Positions 9,596 to 18,939 of a stretch of 33,750 nt of DNA are shown piece after piece. Both the position numbers and the translations under genes were made by a program. The stretch comes from Rhizophlyctis rosea (taxonomy: Eukaryota > Chytridiomycota > Chytridiomycetes > Rhizophlyctidales > Rhizophlyctidaceae), in the NCBI GenBank assembly GCA_027596075.1, contig JADGJC010000378.1, positions 1 to 33,750 on the forward strand, read 5' to 3'. The notes beneath the pieces were generated by a model that was given only the letters and a program-made list of their open reading frames with translations, searched no databases and was not told the origin of the DNA. Positions within the stretch are counted from its first letter, which is position 1. Every line of letters starts with the position of its first letter.

Positions 9596-11642
9596 ATGGA
9601 CAAGAAGATGAAGTCTTTCAGAAAGGGTAAAAACAAACAGCCCAAACCGGGCGCCGATCAAGGGTATCCGCTTGTCCAGAAGGCAGTGGTGCATCTCACT
9701 TCACTGCCGTCCACACCGATTGCAATACCACGCCCCAAGGCAAAACAAGTCCTTCCCTCTTCACTTCTCTCTCCAGTCTTGATACCGCGTCCCCGAGGAA
9801 AGCAAATGGAACTAAGCGATCATGAGTCTATGGAAGTAAGCGATCATGAAGGATTGGAACTAAGTGATCATGAAGGGAGTTCTTCCCTGCAAGAATTGGG
9901 GAATGGCCATGAGGTATATTGTGCTGCCCATCGAATATCTTATTCAAATCATTAACCAATCGTCACCGCTATTTAACTTATCGCAGCGCACTGCACTGCT
10001 GGTTTCAACTTCTCCGTCACCAATGACGGCCCGTCCAGCGCCCTTCTCCCCGCCTTCACGAAGTCGCACACCACCTCCCCGCACATCAGGTCCAACCCGC
10101 ATTCCAAAGAGACCTAGAGTTACCACCCCCATTCCTTCCAAAACGGATAACCTTCACAAGGGTACTTCTGATCCTGCAACTCCACCCTATCCGATGGGGA
10201 AGTCCGCCACAACCTCCGGTCTGGACGACGATGAGATTCTTGTCCCTCCAAGCTCTCCAATCTCACCGCGTGCGCCTGCAACCCCAACTCAGTTGACGGG
10301 GCGAATGATGTACGATTCCAGCGGGGAGATTATAGGTGTCGCCTGTACTCCTCCTCACGAGTTGCCACAATCTTCAAAGACCACCTCCTCCAAGCAAAAG
10401 CGGGAAGCAACAAAGTCCTGTTCATCAAAACCACCTTCACCAAAGGCATCTTCACCAAGGGCGACATCATCAAAGCCAAAAAGCTCATGGGAAGCCAAAT
10501 CATCGAAGCGGATCACGCTCCGCGATTTCTTAGATGACTCGGCCTCTGACGGGGGGGACTTATTTGATGATCTTTGTGTGGGTCAGGTGTCATCGACCTC
10601 AAAACCCCGTACAACAAAAGGTCGGACCAGAGCCCTGTCCACTGCAGCTCCGGCGGCCGCAGCTGATGACACTGCTGGTGCTCAGTTGAAGCCAATGGTG
10701 TTGGACATCCCCACGATGCCCTTACCGCCCCAGCAAGAGGAGGTAGGAGAGGTTTTGTCTAAGGGGGGTCTTAAGAAGATTGTAGCATCGTTGGTCTAAC
10801 CATCAATGTGGTCTTTTGGCATTTTACAGAACGAGCCACCCCGTCGCGAATCCATATTCCCGCCATTTATCCTCCCAAATCCTCGTCCCGATTCACCTGC
10901 TCGAGCTCGTTCACGTTCAGCACCAACCCCTCGCAATTCCAGCCGTACTGCGTCCGTCCCGAAAACCGCGCCTGCCAAGCGTGGTCGCCCACCAAAGTCT
11001 GATACAGAAAAGCGGGCACCAAAACGACGCCAACGCCCACAATTACAGATCATCTGTTCTGGACCCAATGGCGACTATATTTTGCCTCCACTCGAAGACA
11101 TACCGAAGCGCAAGCGGAGACAGCAGGGGGCTCCATCAACGGCACCTCCTAAGGCGAATACTAAGGCGAAGAAGAAGTCAAAGCCCTTACCTCCACCCCC
11201 GCCACCAAAATGGATTGATCAATTCCCCGACCACTATAAACCAGAAGCTGTTCCGGAAGCGGGACCTGCGAACAACCCCCCGTCCGCCAGTCTATTCGTC
11301 TGCAGCGAAATACCAACAGATGGCGCCGAGTCATGGTCCGCTTCACCTTACCAGGTGAAAAGTTTTTGGAAAATGGGCATAGACCCGCTGGTCGTCGAGC
11401 CTTTCTTCGATAAAGAAGGTGGACTCAGCAATGTCGTTTGTTCGGAGGTGGATGAGTACTACGTGATTGAGATGGAAGATCGCTTGGATGTGTGGATATA
11501 TCGTCATCCACCACAGGTTGGACTTGGTGTAGGGAAGCCTGCTCCTTCTCTGAAAGGAAAGGATAAGGAGCAGGAGGTGTTGAAACCGAAAAGGAATAAC
11601 AGTCAGAGATTGGTGATGAATATTAGGAAGGTGAGATTCTGA
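9596..11642 (+). CDS. Low-complexity AT-hook-like nuclear protein
   Basis: Predicted exons 9596-9913, 9987-10742 and 10830-11642 (628 aa). The first intron (73 nt) joins GNGHE to RTALLVST. The second uses acceptor TTTTACAG, with a CTAAC branch site at 10795. Its donor could be GTAGGA at 10743 or GTAGCA at 10782, and both keep the frame. The protein is basic and Ser/Pro/Lys-rich. It has three copies of an 8-residue ELSDHEG-type unit (residues about 71-94), Ser-Lys-Pro runs, and one AT-hook core (AKRGRPPKSDTEKR) as found in minor-groove-binding chromatin proteins. A poly-Pro stretch follows. The last 110 residues or so are less biased (SFWKMGIDPLVVEPFFDKE, VDEYYVIEMEDRLDVWIY) and may be a small folded domain. 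No family is recognised. A DNA-binding chromatin role is inferred from the AT-hook only. Confidence 0.7.
9806..9877 (+). repeat. Three 24-nt in-frame tandem repeats
   Basis: Three consecutive 24-nt units in the first exon of the AT-hook gene, encoding MELSDHES, MEVSDHEG and LELSDHEG. The unit length is a multiple of three, so copy number can change without breaking the frame. Confidence 0.85.
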
Positions 11643-11651
11643 GTGTGTTTC

Positions 11652-14086
11652 ATGGTTTTTGAAGAAAGGGATGTGTGTATGGGCTAAGACGGGATTTGGG
11701 TTATTGCCATGCACGCCAAAACCGGCGCATGAACCACTGTTCCGCTAAGGCGGCTGAGGAAATATTCATGCAGGGCCGTTCGTTGGTAATGCAGCCAACA
11801 TCGAGGTTTACCACTTTGGATACTATGTATACGCCGAGTTCCGCTTTTGCGACGTGCCAGGAGCGGTGCACCTAGAATCATCAACAATTTTCGGGAAGCA
11901 TATGTTCTCGGGATGAGGTTATATGGCATTTGCAGCCAGACCATGGACCTTTTTCTCATCTTCTTTACTTCCTCTCCAGTTGTTTCCTTTAAAAGCGGAT
12001 AAAATCTTTTTCAACGTCGACCCGAATCATCGCGTTCTCTTCATCTCTCCCATATGCTTTCAAACATCCGCGTCCGTTTTCACGTTTGACCTCACCACCG
12101 GAAAGCAACATTTGCTCAAATATGCCTCTCCACATCATATGTCAGCCTGCGCACGTCCACATTCGAGCCTCGGCTTTTGCCAGCATAATATACGAGCTTT
12201 GGCGCCCTGGACGTTAGCCTTCGGAACGCTCGATGGTGCAGTGCTATGTGAATTCGAGGAAAGGTTCCGGTATGTGTTTCTCATCTACCGTCCGATTTTG
12301 CGGGAGGACTATCATGTGGTATTTCGACATATGACAAAGACCTACAAGGGGTCCGGAGGGGGGCTATCATGTCCGTGTAACATCATTAACCGTATCTCAT
12401 TGTTTTATTCTATTCTGTAGAGGCTTTAAGAAGCTCGTGCGACTTGAGGGAATATACCAAATGGCTTTCCTGGACCCTGACGTGCGAGCACTTGCTCCGC
12501 TGAATATCTGGAGCTTTTGTCAAATGACCAACCGGCCGAACTTGATCGTTGGGATAACGGAGAAGCAAATTTCGGTCTGGTGAGTTGGGAATCAAAGAAT
12601 GGATCGTTTCTTCTCGTCCCCTTGTTTTATGTGGTTCGCAAGCGTTTGTTGAGAACGTGCCAGAAGTTAAATAAATAACGGCTGACAACTTTCGTCTCAT
12701 ATACACTATTAGGGATAGATCCCAGCTTAACAACGATGTTGATGGCCGGGATGTTGTGGATCCAGTCAATACTTGGGATATCGCATCGCCTGCCACTACG
12801 TCAATCGTCGGCGCCTTCATTGAAACTGATGACGAGTGTAAATGGGAGAATGAAGGAAACTTACGAAAAGAAGGGCCGATCAAAGGCCGCAATGGAGCAT
12901 CGCCATACAGCTTGCCATCAATCACGCTCATATTATACAAGCAATGTGTCAAAGGAGAAGCCGCAACGGACCTTACGAAGTTTGAGAAGATGAAGTTACA
13001 CCCGATGGATCATGAGACTGTCAGCCACGTGACATATGACAGGTACAAAGCTCCCTTTTTGCTAATGCCACGCTTTCTTGTTGATTGGTACTGACAACTC
13101 CCCGCCTTTCCCTTGCTTTCCAACCTTTCACTTGCACAACGATTTGCAGATCCCAACACGTTATCACCAATTTTGCAAGCACCAAGCGCCATGTATTTTT
13201 CAATTTACATAAGATCGCAGATAATCAGCACCGGCTGTGGGCGTTTGATATGGTGTGCTGGAGATTTGAAGACTCGATCGAGGATTTCCTCGCCCAGATG
13301 ATGAAAGAAGCAACAGGTATGATTTCGGAACGTCCGTCGTGTGATCTTCAGAGGTATCCTCCTTTGACTCAATGTATTTCAAACTTTTTGTTACTTCTAC
13401 CGGCACATACAGCACCGGACGACCAAGAGCGGTTCGTAGCTGCGAGCGCCCACGGGGACGACACCCAGAAGTACATTATCGTAATAGATCAAATCCATAG
13501 GATACACAAAAGGAGATGCATTATGTGGCCTTCACATATGGAGGATATGGATGTTGAGAATGAGCTATTGTACTCCCAAAATACGCGGCTTAAGCGGGTG
13601 GGGGACCGGCGGGAGGAGCGGCGGGAGGAGCGGCGGCGAAAGAAGGAGGAAGAAGAGAAGGAGAAGGAGCGTTTAGAAGCGGAGAGGAAGGCGGCGGAGG
13701 AGGTCGATCCTGAGGTTGCAATGTATGCGGAATTGATAAGAAAGGCGTTTGCAGATGATGAAGATGAAATGTTGAGGGAGAATGGGCGAGTGTCAGGGGT
13801 GGATGAAGAGGCAGAGGAAGACGGGAATGAAGAGGGGAGGGAAGAGGGGGACGAAGGTAGGGACGAAGAGAGCGACGAAGGGGAGGAGGAAGAGGGGGAT
13901 GAACGGGTCGAGGAGGAAGGGGACGAAGAGCAAGTGCTGGAGCTACAAGAGGATCAGCCAGAGGATGAGCGACGAATCAGAGTTTATTGGGTGGACCCAA
14001 ATGATCAATCAATCTGCTACCGAATGGATGATCCAATGGAGCCTCTCCCGTGGCTGCAATATGAATGGGATCGCTCCTGGATTTGA
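11652..14086 (+). CDS. Unidentified protein with acidic C-terminal tail
   Basis: Well-supported exons: 11980-12269, 12421-12579, 12713-13042, 13150-13316 and 13413-14086 (540 codons, frame closed). Splicing rebuilds continuous sequence such as EERFRGFKKLVRLEG, then QISVWDRSQLNND and HVTYDRSQHVITNF. The first 350 residues alternate short hydrophobic and polar stretches (VFTFDLTTGKQ, LAFGTLDGAVLCEF, LIVGITEKQISVW), reminiscent of a beta-propeller, but no family is recognised. A highly charged helix follows (RREERREERRRKKEEEEKEK), then an E/D-rich tract of about 60 residues and a short C-terminal segment rich in Trp. The 5' end is uncertain. A coding-like segment at 11774-11826 can be joined from ATG 11652 through a 97-nt intron and on to 11980 through a 153-nt intron. 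That start lies only 9 nt after the upstream gene's stop. ATG 11923 is the alternative. Confidence 0.7.
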
Positions 14087-14287
14087 TACCAAGAGATTAG
14101 CAGTCTTTGTTTCTTATGTATAAGCCATATAGAGTTTCTGTAGTAATATGTTAGAGTTTCGTTTTACTTTTTCAAATATGGTTGACGACGTTACTTGTGG
14201 TCATGGTATGGAATTTGCTCACGAGGTTGAAAGGCTGGTCCCACAATGCTCAAGTCCAGTCACTTTCTACAACGGGTTATCATTTCA

Positions 14288-16040
14288 TCATAACAAAGCA
14301 CAACATCCACTTGAGTCCTGCCCTCTTGGTCCATGCCCATGCGTCCGTCCAGCGTGCCCTCCCTGCTGCTGCACTCCGCTACCCACATATCCACCTCCAC
14401 CTCCAACCCCCGATCCCCGCGTCCCAACCCTCCACTCATCCAAATGATCAATCTCTGTGTCTACACTTCCCAACAAAATTTTGCACACCCAATCGCCTTT
14501 CGAAAACATGAACCCCTCTCCTTGAACCCTCAACACCTCCCTCCTTTCGTTCCAATAGTCATCTATGACGTCCACATTCTTGATACTCGTATCCCACTGA
14601 TTCAAGTATGCAATGGCGTTATCGTCGTCTGTACAGGCTACAAAGATGACGTGGACGCGGTCGATGGGTTGTCGTTCATTCGTGAGGATGTGGCGGAGGG
14701 TGCTGATGCCGGCTTCGTCGGTTGGTTCGCCGTCTGTGGCGAGAATGATGAGGAGTTTCTTGGAGGATTCGGGGCTGGCGTAGACAGGGCGTTTGTCGGA
14801 GAGGACGCGACGGAGGACGCTGTTGATGGGTGTGCCGCCAGATGGAAGGGTGTGGAAGGCTTGTTCGATCTAGAGTGTGTAAGGTGGATACGTAGAGATG
14901 ATTAAAAGGTTGATCTTTGTTCATTGCCATACGGAAGTGACATTGCGCATCTAGAGCAATGATCGCCTAGTTCCACGGAACCCGTAAGTCGGTGGAACAG
15001 GTATGTGGGCCGTCTTAATTGGTCGACGAACAATGAATTCTGTTTGTATTTCAGCTCCGCATAGTCGTGCTTGCTTTCCTCTAACATCCCACGCACTCGG
15101 ACTCATCGAACGAACGTGCAAGAAATGCAGTTCCAGAATGGAAGGAAAATACGCCCAACAGCAAAGCAATCATTTCGTCACCCCAACCCCAAAACGGCCG
15201 CAAGGCAAGTTTCACCATTCGGAAGTTCGAAATGAATGAAGATACGTTGTACTTGAGACAGCTACCATGCCTACACCTTTCATACATGGGCGTTCGCTGA
15301 CAGCAGCATTGCGCGGCGTTCACCAATCCCCAAAGCCCGATAATCATTCCACTCAACGGTATGTCTCACCTGACTGGGATTCTTGACATTCCTTAAACCC
15401 AGCCGATTCAGAAAGTAAATGTCAATACCATCCTCATCCAAGGTTGTTGCAATGGCACTAATGATATTGACGACATATCTTAGCTCGTCCCATCGTGTCG
15501 ATTTCGGTGCATATGGGTCTACGCGTGCGCCCAGACCTTGTGCTGAGGGTGACCGCATGGAACCGGAATCATCGCAAATCAGCACAATGTCGTATGCATC
15601 CAGTGCACGCAGTTTCGAAGCCATCAGGTGGGAAATTTCGTAGAGGCCTGGCGGAACGGGATATGAGTATGAGCTATGATCTGTGAACCTATTGCGCCTC
15701 CACGCATTTCACACCCGCCAAAGTTCAACAATGGTCGCCCATTGATTCATTCCTGAAACTGGTGGATCTTCGTCCAGATTTTGACAACCGCCTGATCGAA
15801 ATAGGTACCTATTACGTCCCGGAACCTTTCCATGTCTTCACTGAGCTGATATGGGATAACTGGTGCTTGTGGTGGCGGATATGCCACGGGTGCATAAGAA
15901 GAGGACGAGGATGGACCTCCCACTGATTGATTTTGAGACGCTTGCATTGCTTCCTTCATAGCGGTCTTGCCGTCAGCTGGGAAGGCGGCTGAGGACCCTG
16001 CTTCAGAATAAGGTGGAGGTGCGGACTGATCTGCGGACAT
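14288..16040 (-). CDS. von Willebrand factor A domain protein with CaaX box
   Basis: Exons 16040-15809, 15647-15370 and 14869-14288 (363 aa). Exon joins rebuild FRDVIGLYEISHLMASKLR and NPSQIEQAFHTLPSGGTPI. The N-terminus (1-70) is Pro/Ser/Gln/Ala-rich and starts MSADQSAPPPYSEAG; the PPPYSE could be a PPxY ligand for WW domains. Residues about 95-300 form a vWA fold: hydrophobic strand IVLIC, MIDAS motif DDSGSM at 103-108, strand KKLLIILATDGEPTDE with the later MIDAS Asp, then VHVIFVACTDDD. vWA domains bind metal through MIDAS and mediate protein contacts. A Gly/Gln-rich linker leads to the C-terminus CCALL, ending in CALL. A CaaX box with final Leu fits geranylgeranylation, so membrane attachment is inferred. 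The first intron is 161 nt and the second is exactly 500 nt, unusually long here. An in-frame ATG at 16130 would add 30 residues. Confidence 0.9.
14870..15369 (-). other. 500-nt intron of the vWA gene
   Basis: Bounded by CAG|GTGAGA and CACTCTAG|ATC. Removing it joins NPSQ to IEQAF in phase 0, inside the vWA fold. Most introns in the window are 52-160 nt. Open frames inside it (for example 15081-15356 and 14902-15096, same strand) show no domain. No snoRNA boxes or tRNA fold were recognised, but a small embedded RNA cannot be excluded by eye. Confidence 0.65.
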
Positions 16041-16910
16041 TGCGACGCGTTCAGAGTAAGGAGAAAGGTATAGAGCCCAAAACAGTGCCGGAGCGCAAAC
16101 GGAGCGGGGTTCAGAGGAGGGAGTCGACAAGTTCCTATTATTATCTCATGACTTACTAGCCCCCCCGTTCGTAGATGGAGGGAAGTAGTAAGTACTAAAC
16201 CCGGGCAGGCAGGCAGTAGGGCAGTAGTGGCAGTGGAGGCAGTGGCGTTCGAGGTCCCTAGTGGGTCCCCAGTTGTGATCAATGAATTGGGTATCATCCA
16301 GTCACGCTCTACAGTGCAGCCAGGCTTAGTCGCCATGCCACCATGTGCCACCATGTGCCACCCTTGTGCCACCCTTGGGCCACCAGCGAGTGATCCCTTC
16401 TTTCCCCGTGATGACTTTCCGGTCAATCAGCCCGTTGTTGGCCCCTGTTGTTGTCATTGGGCTGTGTCTGTCTGTGTGTGGGTGTCTGACACTGTCTGTG
16501 CCACTTGGCTGCTTGACCACAGACTTGGGGTGCCCTGGCTATTCCCTGGCCAACTTTGGACATTGCTTTCCGCGGAACAACCTTCAACGCTGACGCCGAG
16601 ACCACTGAGACCACATCTAGCACACTCAATTTTCCCACGCTCATCCGTCACTTCCATTCACACCAAAGCAACTTCTCTTTGCCGCTACCAAAAAGTTACC
16701 TATTCATACCTTGGACTGCTTCCAAAACGCCTTAAACGAGCCGAGAATTACAGTGACTAACAAACCCAGCAGACGTTTATCAAACAGAACCCCACACATA
16801 GCAAGTGCGTATGAATTTACCTTTTCTCTTCCACGTCATCTGACTGACATGTGCTCCTTCTTAAGCAGTCCTCACACACCTCTCATCTCCTTCACATCTA
16901 TACCCCCACA
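16041..16910. promoter_or_regulatory. Divergent intergenic region, vWA and Rab5 genes
   Basis: About 870 nt between the start codons of the divergently transcribed vWA and Rab5 genes. It contains a GGCAGT/GGCAG-rich stretch (16204-16250) and a short tandem array (16334-16384). The Rab5-proximal 100 nt is pyrimidine-rich, as expected of a fungal 5' leader. Open frames here (for example 16227-16760) are low-complexity and unsupported. Confidence 0.4.
16334..16384. repeat. Short tandem array, GCCACCATGT type
   Basis: Units GCCACCATGT (twice), then GCCACCCTTGT and GCCACCCTTGG, ending in GCCACC. Several units contain ATG in a strong initiation-like context but lie about 550 nt upstream of the Rab5 start. 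Confidence 0.65.
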
Positions 16911-18136
16911 ATGGCAACCCGAGCCGGTACACAACCATCATCCGCCGCCCCTTCATCCTCCTCGCAAACAGGCGCTCTTGGCGGCAGCGGCGCAGCCAAT
17001 GCCGCCAACCAGAAACCCATCCAAGTGAAGCTGGTCCTGCTGGGCGAGGCCGCAGTAGGAAAATCTTCCTTGGTCTTGCGGTTCGTCAACAACGAGTTCC
17101 AGGAAAACAAGGAACCAACTATCGGCGCCGCTTTCCTCACCCAAAAGTGCAAGTTGGAGGATAAAATCATCAAGTTTGAGATTTGGGATACCGCCGGTCA
17201 GGAGAGGTTCCATTCTTTGGCTCCCATGTACTATCGCAACGCTCAGGCGGCCATCGTCGCCTACGATATCACAAAGCCGGTGAGTTTTATGCTGATGGCT
17301 GGGAACGAACGCGACAGAGTGGTGGAAGATTTAGTGCGCGGAGTGGGAGATCGCGAGTGAAGCTGGCTTTCCAGTGCGCGGAGCGCTGATTCTGGCGCTA
17401 CGCACAAAATTGGACGGCGAAGCTGGCTTAATGGGCACGAAGCGCTTGGGTCGGTTGCGGTTATGAGGTTATGAGGCCATATTTGATAATTCAGGGAAGC
17501 TGGCACAGCTGCGCGAAGCGCACAGTTGGAAAATTTTGAATGGGAAATATGTAGCATCCAATATTGGACTCAACAAAGCGCATCCGGGCGGGAAAGTTTT
17601 ATATGAGCTATCAACATAATTGCTAATCCAACTTCAATTTCAACAGGCCTCTCTGGACAAAGCAAAATCATGGGTAAAAGAACTTCAACGCCAGGCCAAT
17701 CCGAACATCGTCATTGCACTCGTCGGAAACAAGTTGGACTTGGCAGCAACCGCGCGGGGCGTACCCACGGAGGAGGCGCAGGCGTACGCCAGCGAGGCGG
17801 GTCTGCTCTTCATGGAGGCATCGGCAAAGTCGGGGGATAACGTGATGGAGGTGTTTACGGAGATTGGTGGGTTTTCAAAACTCAATGTTTTTCGCATTTG
17901 GATTTGGGTCTTGGAAATGGAACCCACGAGACGTCTAAACTTTTGCACTACCTTCTCTATGTCCGAATATAGCAAAGAAAATTCCCCTTGAACACCTGCT
18001 AGCCGCTCGGGGTGGACGTGCCGGCGGTGCTGGAGGTTCCGCCGCCGGGGGGCAATCGGAAAGTGGTCGCATCGACTTGTTGAGAGATGGGCCCCCGAAC
18101 CGACAAGGGGCGCCCGCGGGAGCTTGCGCTTGTTGA
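16911..18136 (+). CDS. Rab5-type small GTPase
   Basis: Exons 16911-17279, 17647-17866 and 17973-18136 (250 aa). A small GTPase of the Rab5/Ypt51 group, which controls early endosome fusion and endocytic traffic. Visible motifs: P-loop GEAAVGKSS (45-53), switch I Thr in [11 protein letters not shown] (effector Thr at about 70), [20 protein letters not shown] (92-111), NKLD (151-154) and SAK. The sequence ends CAC, the double-cysteine CxC signal for Rab geranylgeranylation. [14 protein letters not shown] and the [20 protein letters not shown] block are Rab5-specific. It is longer than typical Rab5 (about 215 aa) because of a 35-residue Ala/Ser/Gly-rich N-terminal extension. The Gly/Ala-rich C-terminal linker is the usual hypervariable region. 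The first intron (367 nt) is long and carries three copies of a short repeat. The start ATG sits in CCCCCACAATGG, after a pyrimidine-rich leader. Confidence 0.97.
17359..17521 (+). repeat. Three-copy imperfect repeat in Rab5 intron 1
   Basis: The motif GAAGCTGGC followed by variable sequence and G(C/A)GC(G)GAAGCGC-type ends occurs at 17359-17386, 17419-17445 and 17496-17521, each 26-28 nt, within the 367-nt intron. Between copies two and three is a doubled GGTTATGAGG. Several copies can fold weakly on themselves (GCGC ends). No known element matches. Confidence 0.6.
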
Positions 18137-18939
18137 TTGTGTATATCTCCCTCTGCTCCGTGTTTGAATGTCGTTTCATCCTGATCCGAATTTAGCATAG
18201 CCTTTCGTTGTAACTCCGTAGTGGTGTGCGCATGCGTTTTTTAAGCCGCATTTAGTATGAGCTTGTTGTTTGTCTTTCCGGGGCGGGATAGTGAAGTGGG
18301 GAAGGGAGGTTGGGCGTGAGGGGATGATAGCAGTAGGGCCATTATCTATCACTCTTTCCGTTCTTTCTGCCAGGAAAGCAAAAAAACACCCGATATCTCA
18401 TCATAATGATTTGTTTCCATTTTTGTCTTCTTTCAGCCTTTTTTGTATATTCTTCTGCACCAAAATTCGAAGTTTGTGTTTTGTCTTTTGATGAGATATG
18501 AGCTGTGTGTGGACGTTTTTGAATGGTTTTTTGAATGGAGCCTTGAATGAATGGAGCATATTTGCATTGGAACTGGCAGTCGATTTTATACGAGTTTGAA
18601 CAACAACAAAGTGTTTACTCCTGTCATCGTCAGCAGTGAGCGTTCAATCTTTCAAAATTTTGGCACGTCGTGGAGGGGACATTCGTCTCCCAAATTCATT
18701 TTGCTTGACTTCAATAACAGTCATGTAACATTGTTCATTTCACAACAGATCCAATCTTCCCATATCAGCCCAATGATTTTACTTTCTGATGGAACTTTCG
18801 GATCCTTATGCTTTTGCAATAGAATTCCCTACTATATCATCAAGCCCATTCCGCCCGACCATATTGTTTTGAAGAACATCATAATAATCCAGAACTCGCG
18901 TCTATTCCAATCTAGTGGCTCCTGACTACTCTGACCTAT
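18137..18939. other. Convergent intergenic region, Rab5 and glycosylase 3' ends
   Basis: About 800 nt between two convergent stop codons. AT-rich sequence with T-runs near 18411-18490, compatible with untranslated regions and polyadenylation signals. The open frame at 18551-18925 has UTR-like composition and no domain. Nothing else was seen. Confidence 0.4.

Noticed and set aside
14333..14905. 190-residue plus-strand open frame with acidic C-terminus
   Set aside because: Antisense to the third exon of the vWA gene, which carries clear vWA motifs.
17280..17360. Read-through of Rab5 exon 1 into [13 protein letters not shown] to a stop at 17360
   Set aside because: It loses the NKLD and SAK motifs; the next exon restores canonical Rab5 sequence in frame.
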